Positions 1-10,796 of a stretch of 64,000 bases of DNA are shown here, in pieces. The DNA is from Nymphaea colorata. Lineage: Eukaryota > Streptophyta > Magnoliopsida > Nymphaeales > Nymphaeaceae. The stretch covers positions 1,833,503 to 1,897,502 of the forward strand of contig NC_045143.1 of assembly GCF_008831285.2 (NCBI RefSeq), given 5' to 3'. Under the pieces are notes generated by a model. It saw only the letters and a list, made by a program, of their open reading frames with translations. It was not told the DNA's origin and did not search any database. The first letter of the stretch is position 1; each line of letters opens with the position of its first letter. Made by a program: the position numbers and the translations under genes.

Positions 1-987
1 GAAATCCCAAAACATGGGCACTTCCTTTACAAGTGAACATGCTACAACACTATGTACAAGGGTGGTGGCTTTACAGACATAGACACTGGGGAACACTATA
101 ATTAGATAAAGGGCAATGAGGTTAGGACCCATTACAAGTTACAAAGGTTGCATGATAAACATCAAAGTGAACACTGCACAAAAGTGTCTCAGCAAACTCC
201 CCCTGATTATGCATCTTCCATACGTAGGCCATAACTTGTTAAATTCTGGCGCAATTTTGAGCCATTGAAGTGATGAATAACATCTGTAAGAATGTTACCA
301 CCCCAATGGGAGGGAGAAATTTTTGTACTAAAAGCCAAGGCAGAAAATAAGCACATTCCATTTCCTGAATTCCTCAACTTGTTCCACTTTCTGCTTCGTT
401 TACCAGCAAATCAAAAAAGAGGGCGAGGAGACCCTTTTCCTCTACCATGATATATTCCTGTACGATGCTGAAACGTTTGATAGACGTTATCCAACTTGGG
501 ATTCAAATGTGAAGTGGGTTTCCTTACATTCTAAAAAAGCAAGAGAATAGAACAATCTAGCTCATACAAAACATATATATCTATATATATATGCAATAAA
601 CATTTCGGCATTGCTCATTGAAGTGGAATGACTCCCCTTTCCGCTTGAACAATCAAAAGAGAAATCCCAAGGCAGAGAATATTCCAAAGAGCACCTACCT
701 AAGTCTCGCCGCCATACTCCACGAAACTAATTACGTGTTCCATTGAAGGAGCTCAATTGTTTAACAGACCCCCAAGGTGCGCATACGCAGGTCCACCGTC
801 ATATTTCAAAAAATATATAAAACAAAATCAGAACCCACTTAGATGGGTAGTCCCGCACGATACTGGACTTATACAATCTAAATTTTAATCTGAACTCATG
901 TCTGCCTTAATTCCATGCAATGTTAATGTGCGTTTTAACTTTTAAGCAACCTTTTTTTGACAATATAATTACACTGAAACTTTGCAA
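1..987. other. No recognised gene
   Basis: AT-rich sequence with stop codons in all frames and no coding motif I can recognise on either strand. It could contain UTR or intron of a gene lying off the left edge, but nothing in the sequence proves this. Confidence 0.4.
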
Positions 988-990
988 TTA

Positions 991-1014
991 CAATATATAT
1001 ATATATATATATAT

Positions 1015-1067
<53 letters not shown>
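991..1067. repeat. Compound microsatellite (AT)n-(GATA)n-(GA)n
   Basis: An uninterrupted AT run of roughly 23 bp passes into a few GATA units and then about 40 bp of GA. Long pure GA/CT tracts of this kind are hypermutable by slippage. The low-complexity Ser-Leu and Ile-Tyr peptide read from the opposite strand is an artefact of the repeat. Confidence 0.95.
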
Positions 1068-1069
<2 letters not shown>

Positions 1070-3646
1070 GCTGCTGTCTCGTTCAAATGTGATTGAAAAT
1101 GGGATCCATGATTTTGAGTTCCTGTTTGCCTCGTCCTTCGAATGGTTGCACTTGGGGAAGACGCTTTGAGATAAGTGTACACTGTTCTTCTACTTGCCCA
1201 AAGTTTGAGAATATCGCCAGATCCAACGTTGAAGCACAAGTGAAATCAAATCCTACCATTACAGCAGCCTTGCTTCCGCTTCATTTTCTCTCTATTTCCT
1301 GCCCGGTACTTGCTTTGACACTAATAAATATAAGGTGAAACTTTCATCGCGAATCTGTATCCATTGCGACGGGAATCCTTCATATCATGTTCTTTGTGCC
1401 CCACAACCTGGTTAAAAATTCTTACAGCATGTACAACTTTACAGAAGAGATAAACAATTATCGTGATCAATGGATCAAACTTTAAATCAATTTTTGCCGA
1501 CAAAACGATGTCTTTAGAGCCATGCACTTATCTTTTTCGCGCGTAGGAAATCATACACAAGTTGAATAATATGATTTGGTTACCTACTTATGTTAACCAC
1601 ACAGACATATAGAAATCTGTTCTTAGGTCTTTTGCCAGTTGATTGAAGCCATGTGCATATATCAGATTTGAAATGGGTCCAACCAAGAACACTGGCGCCA
1701 TTGATCACACAGTTAAATGTATGTCTCAATGTCAATAAAATATTTACTGCGTACTTACACTGCAGAAGGAAATTAGAAAATTGGAACTTCCCACCCAAAT
1801 CAAACAAGTAATAATGACCTTACTTGATCTGAAGGTGATAGAAAGTCTTTCAGAGAGCACCAAAGGGTTCCATTTTTTTGACTTAGATAAACAGAGATTC
1901 AAAATTTCGAACTTCAGGTGGCTGGTCCTTGTTTGGTGGATCCAGACACTTCTGCAAAACCCGCTGCCTAGAAGTCAGGAACCAAATGTCATAATTAACT
2001 AAATAGTTAAGAAAGAAACGAGACCATCCTTTGTTACCTTAGCTATGATTAGCAGCTCGCCCCATTCATGTGATCGACAAAGTGAGTTTATACTTTATAT
2101 CATTCAGAGAACTCATTTACGCCATATTCCTCGTGTTATTTTCTTTTTTCTGGAAGAACTAAACTATAAGCCTGTAACAAATTTAAATTATGGAGTAATT
2201 TAAATACTCGGTTAACAGTGCAGTTATCAATCTATAGATGGATTTGACAGTTGAAGCAAAGGTTGAATGAATTTGGAAAAGAAGAAACCAAAAAGGAAAT
2301 AGAAAAAGAGAAAGTTGAACTCATGAGGGTGACAAGGAACCAGGTTAATGATTGTCCACCGCCATACCGCGTCGACGCATTTTTGGCTAAAATTATATAA
2401 ATATAGACAATGCTTCTTGCTCAAAAAACGCAGACACTTTTTGTTGACTGTGAAAAGAAGGTTCGGCCAAAATCATGGATGCGTGCCTGGACGTTGCATG
2501 AGAACGGGAAGCACCTCGGTGAAAGAGTTGGAACTCAACCTTTTCATGCCTCCTACTCTGCACCACCTTTTTTCTACTTCAAGCTTCTATATATGAATAA
2601 AGACACACACACACACACACAGAAGGGGAGAGAGAGAGCACAAAGTATATAGATGCAGGAGGAAAACAATGAAAGATAATTTAGAGGCTGGTACTTGTCG
2701 AGCTGAACAGAAACAGACTCCTGCTAGAAGTCTGGCTGTACCTTGAAGACTGCATATTAGTTGTTGCAGAAGAAAAATGTTGCAGCAGCAGAGAGCCGCT
2801 GTTCCTGTTACAGCTGTTTGAATGTTCACATGGTTCCATGGGCAGAAAAAGGTGGAGGAATGAAATTCAGAGCCAACCAGCGGAAGGAAAGCAGAAGAGA
2901 AGGTATCAGGAATACTTGTAGCACAGTAGCAGTTACCTCTGCAACGATTACGAGTCCTCCAAGAGGCTATGCACCAATGGGGCTCCCCTCATGGCTCACC
3001 TTCCTCTGTTCATGATTCAAAGAGCTACAAATTTCATCTAATGTACAGCTGCTCCTCGCCCTTGCGGCGCTCAACCTCGCCCTTCTGGTTCTTACATCGC
3101 ATGAAATGTGTAGTTTAGATAATTTGATGTCTTCTGTACTCTATTTTCTTCTTATATATGTATAAGATCATATTGCATGCATGACATGCTTGGTTGCATA
3201 CATGTGGGTTTGTCTGATCTGTGATCTGAACTTTAAGCAAAACATTCCTCAAAATCCAAATTAGGGTGTCAAACACGGTCGGGTCTATTCCATTACCAAC
3301 CCAAAACCAGAGCCGATTAGTTGGCCAAGAAAACACTATAGTACTAGTTATTAGACTCAGATCTGTCACGCAGTTCCTGTCTAAATCCTAATCTCCAAAC
3401 CAAATCCAAAATGTTGTTAGGAATCCAAATTCGAATATACATAGATTCCAGATCTTGGGTATAGTCGGACTCGGATTTAGATAAAAAGATTACATTAGAT
3501 CCCGATCCATTTGCCTTCCTGGACGATCCGAAGGTATCAATAGTAGGGCGGCGTCGTCTTGCCCATAATAATTGCGTCTCCGTCTTCATCAAAACGACAT
3601 CATCACCAAGCGCGAACCGGAGGTCCGTCGCTTGGCAATCCCAAAG
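1068..3646. other. Long stretch without a recognisable gene
   Basis: Only short, unrelated open frames are present on both strands. A (CA)10-like run lies at about 2,602-2,621. The last part (about 3,100-3,640) is the 5' flank of the ATS3-like gene. I see no transposon termini and no conserved protein motif, and spliced exons of an unknown gene cannot be excluded. Confidence 0.4.
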
Positions 3647-6450
3647 ATGACGAAACTGCCCTTTCCTCTGCTCCCTCCCCTCCTCCTCCCCCTCCTCATC
3701 TTCGGCGTCGCCGCCGCGGCGATCAGCCCACGGCCTCAGCCGATAAGCGCGTTGGAGATCCCGATGATCTCCCAGGTACGACGGTCCCGCTTTACCTTGT
3801 TTTCGCCCCCTTTTTCTTGAAATCGCGAGCTTCGGCTCCCTTCTTTTCGGGCGATCTTGTTTGGGAAGAGAGAGTGTTGCTCCGATTTTAGCTTCTGGTT
3901 CTGATTTTTCCTTTTCCGTTTTGCGATGGTGGAGAAGGGAGTAGGTGGATGTTCTTACACCGTGGTCGTGAAGACGAGCTGCTCCTCGAATAAGTTGACC
4001 AGAGACCAGATCAGCCTCGCCTTTGGAGACGCCTACGGGAACCAGGTTTGACCCCCTTTCTCCTTTCTTCCCGGCATCTCTCCTTCTCGGGATGTGCAAT
4101 CTCAGGTTATACTTTCCTAAGAAAAGCAAACGCTTTTACCGGGCGCGACTTCTTTACATGTTAGACGCAACAAAAGTGAACGCTTTACGAGGGACAAATG
4201 ATTGTGAGATTCTTTGCCAAACAGGAGATAAGAAAAACTTTCTGACCTCGAAACTGTAGGCCATGTTTGACAGCTTCGGATTTACGATTTGAGGCTGAAT
4301 TGAGATAAATCCAACTGTTTTAAACAAATGGGGGTTTAAATTTATGGTTTTCAGATTCGTTTTAGATTGAAAAACCGTGAATTGGGATCCGGAATTTTAT
4401 TTGAAAACGAATAAGTTTAAAAGGTGGTTGTTGCATGTTAGGAGCTGGCAAGTCACATGGTGCAGTTAATAGTAAGGAAATGCAGATATTTCTATCAAAA
4501 TTGCGCCAATTTTTGCGGGATAATCCACAAATGCACCTAATCTTCGAAACGATTTTACGATTTTGTTCTCCAATAATTATGTATCTTGCACACGTATCAG
4601 CTATAAGGTCTACTCCCCAATCGGTTGCTATTGGAAGAAGATTAAAAAATGACAGAAAATCACAAGTAGAATTTCCATGAATTTAATCACAAAATCATGC
4701 TCCTGCCATCACAGAACTCGATAAATCTGAAATTTCTTGAAATATTGGTGGTTTTTTTGTTTGCATTATACACAGAATTTAGACTCCCAATCATTTCCTT
4801 AGGTTTTTGCAATATACCATTCATCAGTTTGATGGCTGCAGTCAGTCATTTAAGCTCTCGGATAACTAGTTCACGGTATTGGCCATCTAAAAACAGTCTA
4901 TCTTACGTGAACCATGCATCTATTGTTTGATTGTTCGGATGATATTATCCAAGACTTTTTTTCTTACAAAATGTATCAAATATGAGGTTGATTCCGAAAG
5001 ATTCATCTACTTTATGTCCGAACGAGTTTTCCCTGATTTCAGTTCGTAATCTAGCTGGTTTTACTTTGCATTCAAGAGAACCACAAACTAGGAAACAAGG
5101 GGTGCTATAAAACTGAGGTCTATTAAACTCTTAAGAATTCTCAAATGTCCTTGATGTAAGACTATTTTAAGTTGATGCGAGAAAGATCGCGATTGAACTT
5201 AATAAGGATGATAAAAAGAAGGCCCCAGCGCAAAATATTAAAATTGCGAAAGTTAACTTTTCTCTAGGGGGATCTTTGATTCACTTGGAACCAATGGAAT
5301 TTTAGGAAACGGGAATTGCCTTCCCAAACAAAATTTTGATTCTGTAATTATTGACTCATTCTAGACTCAAAATTATGAAATTATGTTCCCATCTTATGGG
5401 GTGAAATTATGATTGTATAATTCTGGAATTTTTTCATCTATTTTTAGAGGCATAAGCCATGAAGACTCGTGAATTCTTAACTCTCATTTCATTTAACAAA
5501 TAATTTTTAATTGTAGAATCAAAATTTCATATTATCAAACTCAAAGAATAATTGAAACGAAAACTTTCATTCCAATTCCAGGTTGAGGTGGAAATTTGGT
5601 TCTGGAATTTGGATTTCAGAATTAAAATTGTAAGACATCGAATGGCCTCTAAAATATGAAAACTGCCCCTGACGAAAAAAAATAATACCATAGAATTAAG
5701 GGCAAATGCCCCGTCCTACCGAGTTCTTTCTTTCGCACGTAGAACCGACTTTGCACTATCAAACCTTAGACCAAATATTGCATTCTCCTTTGATATCAAC
5801 TGTGACAACTGATCAATCCAAGATTAACTTTATTTTTGGTCTAGCAAATTCTAAACTGCTTTATAGTTGGCTTCAATTTGCACCCAAAAGAGTAGGATAC
5901 CGAGTGAGAATTATAAACTCCTCAGGAATTAGCTAATAGCTACTTATCAATATAAACTCTTGCTTTTAGGTCCTCCCACAAAAGGTGTTACTTACACCAA
6001 CTCTGTGCTCAATATACTAATTAATCTCATCCAAGTCTACATGCAGTTCCTTTAGAATCCATGTTGCACTTGAGAATTGTCAAATTAAAGGATGTTCACT
6101 CAGTATGTCTGTGTGTGTTCGCGTGCGTGTGCATGTGTGTGTGCACATTGTAAGATGTTTAATATATGTTATCTTTAACCAAGCAGGTCTATGCACCAAG
6201 GCTGGATGACCCATCTTCAGGTACATTTGAGAGGTGCTCCACAGACACCTTCAAGATAACTGGGCCATGCACCTATGAGATCTGCTACTTCTACCTGCTA
6301 AGGATGGGGAGAGATGGCTGGAAACCAGAACAGGTCAAGGTCTACAGCCCCAACTCCAGAGCCGTAACTTTCTACTATGACATGTTCCTCCCAAATGGTG
6401 TTTGGTATGGCTTCAACTTGTGCAGCGGCAGCTCGGCCGCAGCCACGTAA
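3647..6450 (+). CDS. ATS3: ATS3-like PLAT/LH2-domain secreted protein (3 exons)
   Basis: Exons are inferred at 3647-3775, 3935-4045 and 6187-6450, giving about 167 residues; both introns are phase 0 with GT donors and AG acceptors. The acceptor of exon 2 could instead be three bases later (3938). The ATG at 3647 is chosen over an in-frame upstream ATG (3572) because it opens directly into a hydrophobic Leu/Pro-rich signal peptide (residues 1 to about 25). The mature part carries the hallmark sequences of the plant embryo-specific ATS3 family: CSYTV near the start of the domain, then SLAFGDAYGNQ, YAPRLDD, GTFERCS.D, GPC, DGWKPE and WYGFNLC near the C terminus, with regularly placed cysteines. 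The family adopts a PLAT/LH2 beta-sandwich and is thought to be extracellular; its biochemical role is poorly known. Length is slightly short of typical members (about 180-200) but the domain is complete. The gene appears intact. Intron 2 is unusually long (2.1 kb). Confidence 0.88.
4046..6186 (+). other. Long intron 2 of the ATS3-like gene
   Basis: The 2,141-bp intron separates the codons for GDAYGNQ and VYAPRLDD. It is AT-rich, starts GT and ends CAG. It holds a GT-rich low-complexity run at about 6,108-6,146, and the segment from about 4,258 to 5,660 reads like an old AT-rich repeat insertion. I find no open frame with a recognisable domain inside it. Confidence 0.6.
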
Positions 6451-7148
6451 TTATAACAGTTTGAGGATGTGATTATCATTGTTATTGCAAGTTTCTCAAC
6501 TGTCATGTGTTTGGAGTACTTGGACGCATCTAAGTACTCTAAGCTGGAAGCTATTTTTATATCTTTGCTTGTGTCTAGAGGCTGGGCGAAGCTTTACGTT
6601 TCTATATAATCTAAGGATGTAAATGTGAAGTGATCGGGCTGTCCTGGGGTGCATATGGGAAAAATAATAAGATTTGATTTGTATCGGACCCATAATGCAA
6701 ATAAAAATGTGAACTACCAATGCATGAGGTCTTGTTTGATTACATGTTATTTGGACTTGGACTGAGTATTCGAACATCATATTTAGTCAGTTTCCAATCC
6801 AATTAAACCGGATTCTTGAATCTCCAGGCTCTGTGTGTTTGCATCTTCGGTAGCAAGGTTCTTGCTTTCACATAAACCAACATAATGAAGTCCGAATGCA
6901 TCTCCCTTTTCTCTTCAAGTGTAATAATTTTAGCATTACCTGGTGAAATTTTCTTGATATGTTAGCTCATATAGAGTTACTTTGGGTAATAAATAGGGGA
7001 AAGAAACACTATAATTTTAAAACTAGTTCTGGCTCTTGACCAAATTTGCTCATCCTGTGGAACGGTGTAGCATTTATGTGGGCGGGGACCCAACAGAAAA
7101 GGCCTAAATAAGCTAATATATAGTCATTAAACACGGTTGTTATTCACA
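6451..7148. other. 3' flank of ATS3-like gene and intergenic spacer
   Basis: No coding signal is recognised. The stretch should include the 3' UTR and polyadenylation region of the upstream gene and the short 5' flank of the first tRNA gene. Confidence 0.45.
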
Positions 7149-7221
7149 GCGCCTGTAGCTCAGTGGATAGAGCGTCTGTTTCCTAAGCAGAAAGTCGTAG
7201 GTTCGACCCCTACCTGGCGCG
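7149..7221 (+). tRNA. tRNA-Arg (anticodon CCU), copy 1
   Basis: A 73-nt cloverleaf without intron. The acceptor stem starts GCGCCTG, the D-arm contains GCTCAGTGGATAGAGC (internal A box), the anticodon loop TTCCTAA gives anticodon CCT (decodes AGG), and the T-arm is GTAGG-TTCGACC-CCTAC (B box). The 3' strand of the acceptor stem is CTGGCGC with discriminator G; CCA is not encoded, as in nuclear tRNA genes. Position 6:67 is a T-T mismatch in an otherwise paired acceptor stem, and the second copy has it too. A short T run downstream (about 7,247-7,250) can serve as the Pol III terminator. Confidence 0.95.
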
Positions 7222-7511
7222 TAAATTATTTCATCTTCGTTTCTCCATTTTGACATTCCCATGTGAGCGCATACTCTTTTAATCTGGAAGTTTTCTACAT
7301 GAATATAAGTGTGCTTAATGTTTCCATCTTGGTCAGGCCATACTTTTCTCAGCTTACGCGTTTTAATAATGCGGTGATCTTTGCTTTTCTCCTTTTTCCA
7401 TCTTGAGAAAGCATTTTCTCATGGGTAGACCCTTCTGTTATGAAGGGGCCGGAGCACGATTTCCTTTTGTAAAAGGTCGACAAATCTCGGAGTTCGTATT
7501 TCACATACAAT
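7222..7511. other. Spacer between the two tRNA-Arg genes
   Basis: 290 bp without coding signal. The 3' flanks of the two tRNA copies show only weak resemblance, so the duplication that produced them is not recent in its flanks. Confidence 0.5.
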
Positions 7512-7584
7512 GCGCCTGTAGCTCAGTGGATAGAGCGTCTGTTTCCTAAGCAGAAAGTCGTAGGTTCGACCCCTACCTGGCGCG
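7512..7584 (+). tRNA. tRNA-Arg (anticodon CCU), copy 2
   Basis: Identical over all 73 nt to the copy 363 bp upstream, in the same orientation, with the same CCT anticodon, A and B boxes and the same 6:67 mismatch. Identity of the gene body with diverged flanks is what selection, or gene conversion confined to the gene, would give. A T4 run follows at about 7,606-7,609. Confidence 0.95.
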
Positions 7585-8511
7585 ATATTTCTCCTCCGTT
7601 CAACCATTTTACGCTTTTCCAACTTCTAAATTTCAAAGCCTTTAATAGTTCTTTATCTATTCTAAGCAAAAAAAGGAAAAAAAAAATCTTTTTTTTTCTG
7701 CAAATTGGGCTGCTATTTTCTTTCCTAATGCTCACCATTCGTTGACATTTACAACTACCAAGTGACTACACCTACTAAGTGACTTCACGCTTTGAGATTT
7801 AGTTATTTTTATCGGGCTGAAAGGAATCAAATCCATCACTAGTTCTAGTTCCACCTGATTCTGATTCTCTGAGACGAAGGTTAGGTTGCTGGCGATAAAG
7901 AAAAGGTATAAACAAGGGGATGCTGGAGAACCTTCACTGAGAATCAGGCGAGTTAGTGATGACATTAAGTTCAAAGCCAAGAACCAGCCACTTGCTCTCC
8001 TTTTCGTGTAGCGGCACATTGTATTCCTGAATTATAAGAGATTGTCGTTTTCCTTTTGGTTGGTACTTGGTAGCTTGAAGGTAGCAATAAATTTTTTAAC
8101 CAAAAGTGCGGATGGCTAGAGGTGATTCCTGAGTTAACTTGTTCAAGCTGGTGCGTGTTACGAGTAGAACAGGACTCGAATGAGATATGCAGAAGCAGAA
8201 CCCCCATTCGAGCTTGAACAGCTCGATCATGGTTCTTTAAAGCTCCTAAAAAGATAGGAATCTTCCGCCATTTTCACCGTATTTGTGAAGCATTTACTGC
8301 CATTCTTCCATGACCCACCTACTTTTCATCTACCGGCTACCACTTGTCATGGAAGACCCACCTGCCATTGCTTCGACTTATTGTGGAGGCAGAAACTGCA
8401 ATTGCAGACGGAGGCTATTAAATCTCCACCGCCCTTAGAGAGCTTTCAGTTGTCACCACCATCATCACCATAGCCACCATCATCACCATAGCCACCACCA
8501 TCAACGAAACT
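7585..8511. other. 5' flank of the carboxylesterase gene
   Basis: No recognised gene. Immediately before the esterase start codon lies a short repeated CACCAT/AGCCACC tract (about 8,455-8,505), probably 5' UTR. A TATTAAAT stretch at about 8,415 might be a TATA-like element, but this is weak. Confidence 0.4.
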
Positions 8512-9435
8512 ATGTCTATAGTGGCAGAAATCCCGGGCTTCATACAGATCTTTTCCGACGGCACCGTCACCCGGTTCTCCCCGGAGATAGCTCAACCATC
8601 ACCGGTTGTCTCCAGAGGCTACAAATCCAAAGACATCGTCATCAATCCACTGAAACCCATCTCCGCCAGGATCTTTCTCCCACAAACGGCCGATTCCGCG
8701 CCCCTCCCCGTCGTCCTCTACTTCCACGGCGGCGGCTTCTGCTTCGGCTCCACCACCTGGCTCGGCTACCACTACTTCCTCGGCACCCTCTGCACCAAAT
8801 CCCAGTGCATTGTGCTCTCCGTGGAGTACCGGCTGGCACCGGAGCACAGGATTCCGGCGGCGTACGAGGACTGTCACGAGGCGGTCACGTGGCTGAGCTC
8901 CAAAGGAAGCGCCGGCGACGAATGGCTGTCGCAGGCGGATCTCCGGCGAGTGTTCTTAATGGGGGACAGCGCCGGCGCGAACATTGTGCACCACGTATGC
9001 CTGCGTGTTCTGTCTTCCAAAGCAGAGAAGGTGAAGATCGGGGGACTTTCCCTGATCCATCCTTACTTTGGGAGCGAGGAAAGGCTGGAGAAGGAGAGCA
9101 CAGAGGCCACGAAAGTCAGCGACGCGCTTTGGCAGCTGAGTTTGCCGGTGGGATCGAACAGAGATCACTTCGCCTGCAACTTCGAGACGGCTGAGGATGG
9201 GAAAGAAGTAGACTGGAGCAAGTTTCCTGCTACTCTGGTGCATGTAGCAGGGGAGGATCTGTTGAGCCAGAGAGGGGTGATGTATGAGGGGTTCTTGAAG
9301 AGGAAGGCGGTGAAGGAGGTGGAGCTGGTGCTGCAAGAGGGCCAGCCCCATGTTTACTTCTTATTCAGCCCAGAAGATGCCGCCACCACAAGCCTGCATG
9401 AGAAATTGTATCAGTTCATACATCGCCTTGACTGA
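8512..9435 (+). CDS. Plant carboxylesterase (CXE family, alpha/beta-hydrolase fold 3)
   Basis: An intact, intronless 307-residue protein, near the usual 310-340 of the plant CXE / GID1-related family. HGGGFCFGS (residues 72-80) supplies the oxyanion hole and GDSAGAN (151-157) the catalytic Ser153. Asp249 in AGEDLL and His280 in GQPHVYF complete the expected triad, so it is predicted to be an active soluble esterase acting on small acyl esters; the natural substrate is unknown. It keeps the His and Ser expected of hydrolases and is therefore not a GID1-type receptor, in which the triad His is replaced. There is no signal peptide. The ATG at 8512 is preceded by a CACCAT-rich leader and fits the family N terminus. 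The coding part is GC-rich compared with its flanks. Its last 40 codons and 3' flank recur as fragments at about 20.2, 22.2, 34.7, 44.4 and 54.1 kb, so it is the best-preserved representative of a source gene or its close relative. Confidence 0.93.
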   Translation: MSIVAEIPGFIQIFSDGTVTRFSPEIAQPSPVVSRGYKSKDIVINPLKPISARIFLPQTADSAPLPVVLYFHGGGFCFGSTTWLGYHYFLGTLCTKSQCIVLSVEYRLAPEHRIPAAYEDCHEAVTWLSSKGSAGDEWLSQADLRRVFLMGDSAGANIVHHVCLRVLSSKAEKVKIGGLSLIHPYFGSEERLEKESTEATKVSDALWQLSLPVGSNRDHFACNFETAEDGKEVDWSKFPATLVHVAGEDLLSQRGVMYEGFLKRKAVKEVELVLQEGQPHVYFLFSPEDAATTSLHEKLYQFIHRLD

Positions 9436-10092
9436 TTGGCGTCTGTTCCACCTAGTTTTCAATTTCAGAAGCAATAATAAATCAAATCTCTGTTTCAGTG
9501 ATTACAGACAAAGATGAACCATTATAGGTGTTTTCTATCGAAAAGAATGCTTGCTTTGGTGGTTGTAAGATTTATCATACTCTGGAAGTTGTATAATCTT
9601 ATCTAAGCAGCTAAACAAGTGAACAGAGAAGCTGCGTCTAGTTAGTGGACATTGAAGATTGAGTCCTTAATGTGCAAAAATCTAGAACTTTTGGACTTTC
9701 ATAGGACAAAAACTGATGCACTTACATTGCTTTTGTTCCTAGTTGTTTTCTCTTGATAGACGCTATACTCTTTGAGAAGGAACTCCGACCAGTTTTTGCT
9801 CCTTTGTTGCGACCAGAAATTCCTAAACTCTTTGTCGGAAAAAGTATGCAGTTTCTCACGGTCTTACCTTCTATTTTCCACTGAATCTCTTCCTTCAACG
9901 GCGACCGACATAGATTCCGTGGCGTCTCCACTGGAAATCTTCAAAATTAATGGGGAAAAGCTGCCAATTCTGCTCGAACGTAAATGGAAAATTTCCAATC
10001 CCCTTGGCCTCCTTTAGTTGCCGCTTGTGTCTTACAGGCATGCCAAAATCCTAATCCTTGACATGGTAATCTTCAATACGCGGATTTCTTTA
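9436..10092 (+). repeat. Carboxylesterase 3' flank duplicated elsewhere in the window
   Basis: From the stop codon to about 10,090 the sequence aligns by eye with 34,785-35,430, 44,504-45,140 and 54,181-54,815, and partly with 21,058-21,290. It marks the downstream limit of the segment that was copied along with the last part of the esterase gene. A frame at 9,772-10,017 (81 residues, containing FSTESLPS and FKINGEKLPILLE) is open in part in the copies too, but I do not recognise it. Confidence 0.75.
9476..9481 (+). terminator. Candidate polyadenylation signal AATAAA of the carboxylesterase
   Basis: AATAAA lies 40 bp after the stop codon. The same hexamer in the same context is kept in the fragment copies near 22.39, 34.82, 44.54 and 54.21 kb. 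Canonical AATAAA is only one of several plant signals, so usage is inferred. Confidence 0.5.
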
Positions 10093-10796
10093 TATATTTC
10101 AATTGCAAACATTGAGTTAGCCTCTATGAGGTTTTATGATGTCTGCATATGTGTGGTGTGAATGGCTCTCATGTATTTGCCCAGATGCCCACAAGAGGAT
10201 TTCATGCAACAGAAGAGCACGAGATACCAAAAAACATAGCTGTCAACATAGGCTTGGTTTTTTGGCAGGATTCAATATTGTAGATAGTTTTTTTTTGCAT
10301 CGAGGTCAAGAGATAAAGAGTCCTTTGCATGTTCCAATATCAGCTCATATGAAGAATTCAGTTGAGGCAACATCATTTTTCTTGCTCTTAAAGATTGGCA
10401 TCGGATTTGGAAGAATGTTAACAACTTAATATTCACACGGGATGTTGACAACTTAACTGTATTTGTAAGCACAAGAGGTGAGGTTCATCATCAAGCACAG
10501 TTAGATCATACCAAAAAATATCCATTTCATGGTTCTAAAAATCTTCCCTCCATTAGACAAATATATATAAATAAAGTACATTTTGTAAGCTGGGTGTGTA
10601 CAATTGCGCACAACATCCGCAACCTACTAGCTTTACTTATCGGAGGAGGTGACTGTCGCCTTCTTCATGAAGCCCTCTGGTTGGACTCTCAGCAAGGAGC
10701 TGCTTCCACCTTTGTATCGATCTCCTCGGGCTGGAGAAGAGTCGTCATCAACGAACTGAGCACTATAAGCCCGAATAAGTCTGCAACCCTGCAACC
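10093..10796. other. Unassigned spacer
   Basis: No recognised gene. A splice-acceptor-like sequence at about 10,180 is followed by an open stretch, and 10,594-10,869 has an open frame on each strand that runs into the TIR element. Neither resembles a family I know. Confidence 0.3.

Noticed and set aside
991..1067. Ser-Leu repeat protein and CRISPR-like regularity
   Set aside because: A simple microsatellite; no spacers and no biological reason for CRISPR in a plant nuclear genome.
3344..4129. 261-codon open frame on the minus strand
   Set aside because: Lies opposite exons 1 and 2 of the ATS3-like gene in GC-rich sequence, has a low-complexity Arg/Glu-rich composition and no domain; an antisense shadow.
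8599..9351. Several long minus-strand and alternate-frame frames within the esterase
   Set aside because: Products of the high GC content and codon bias of the esterase coding strand; no recognisable motif.
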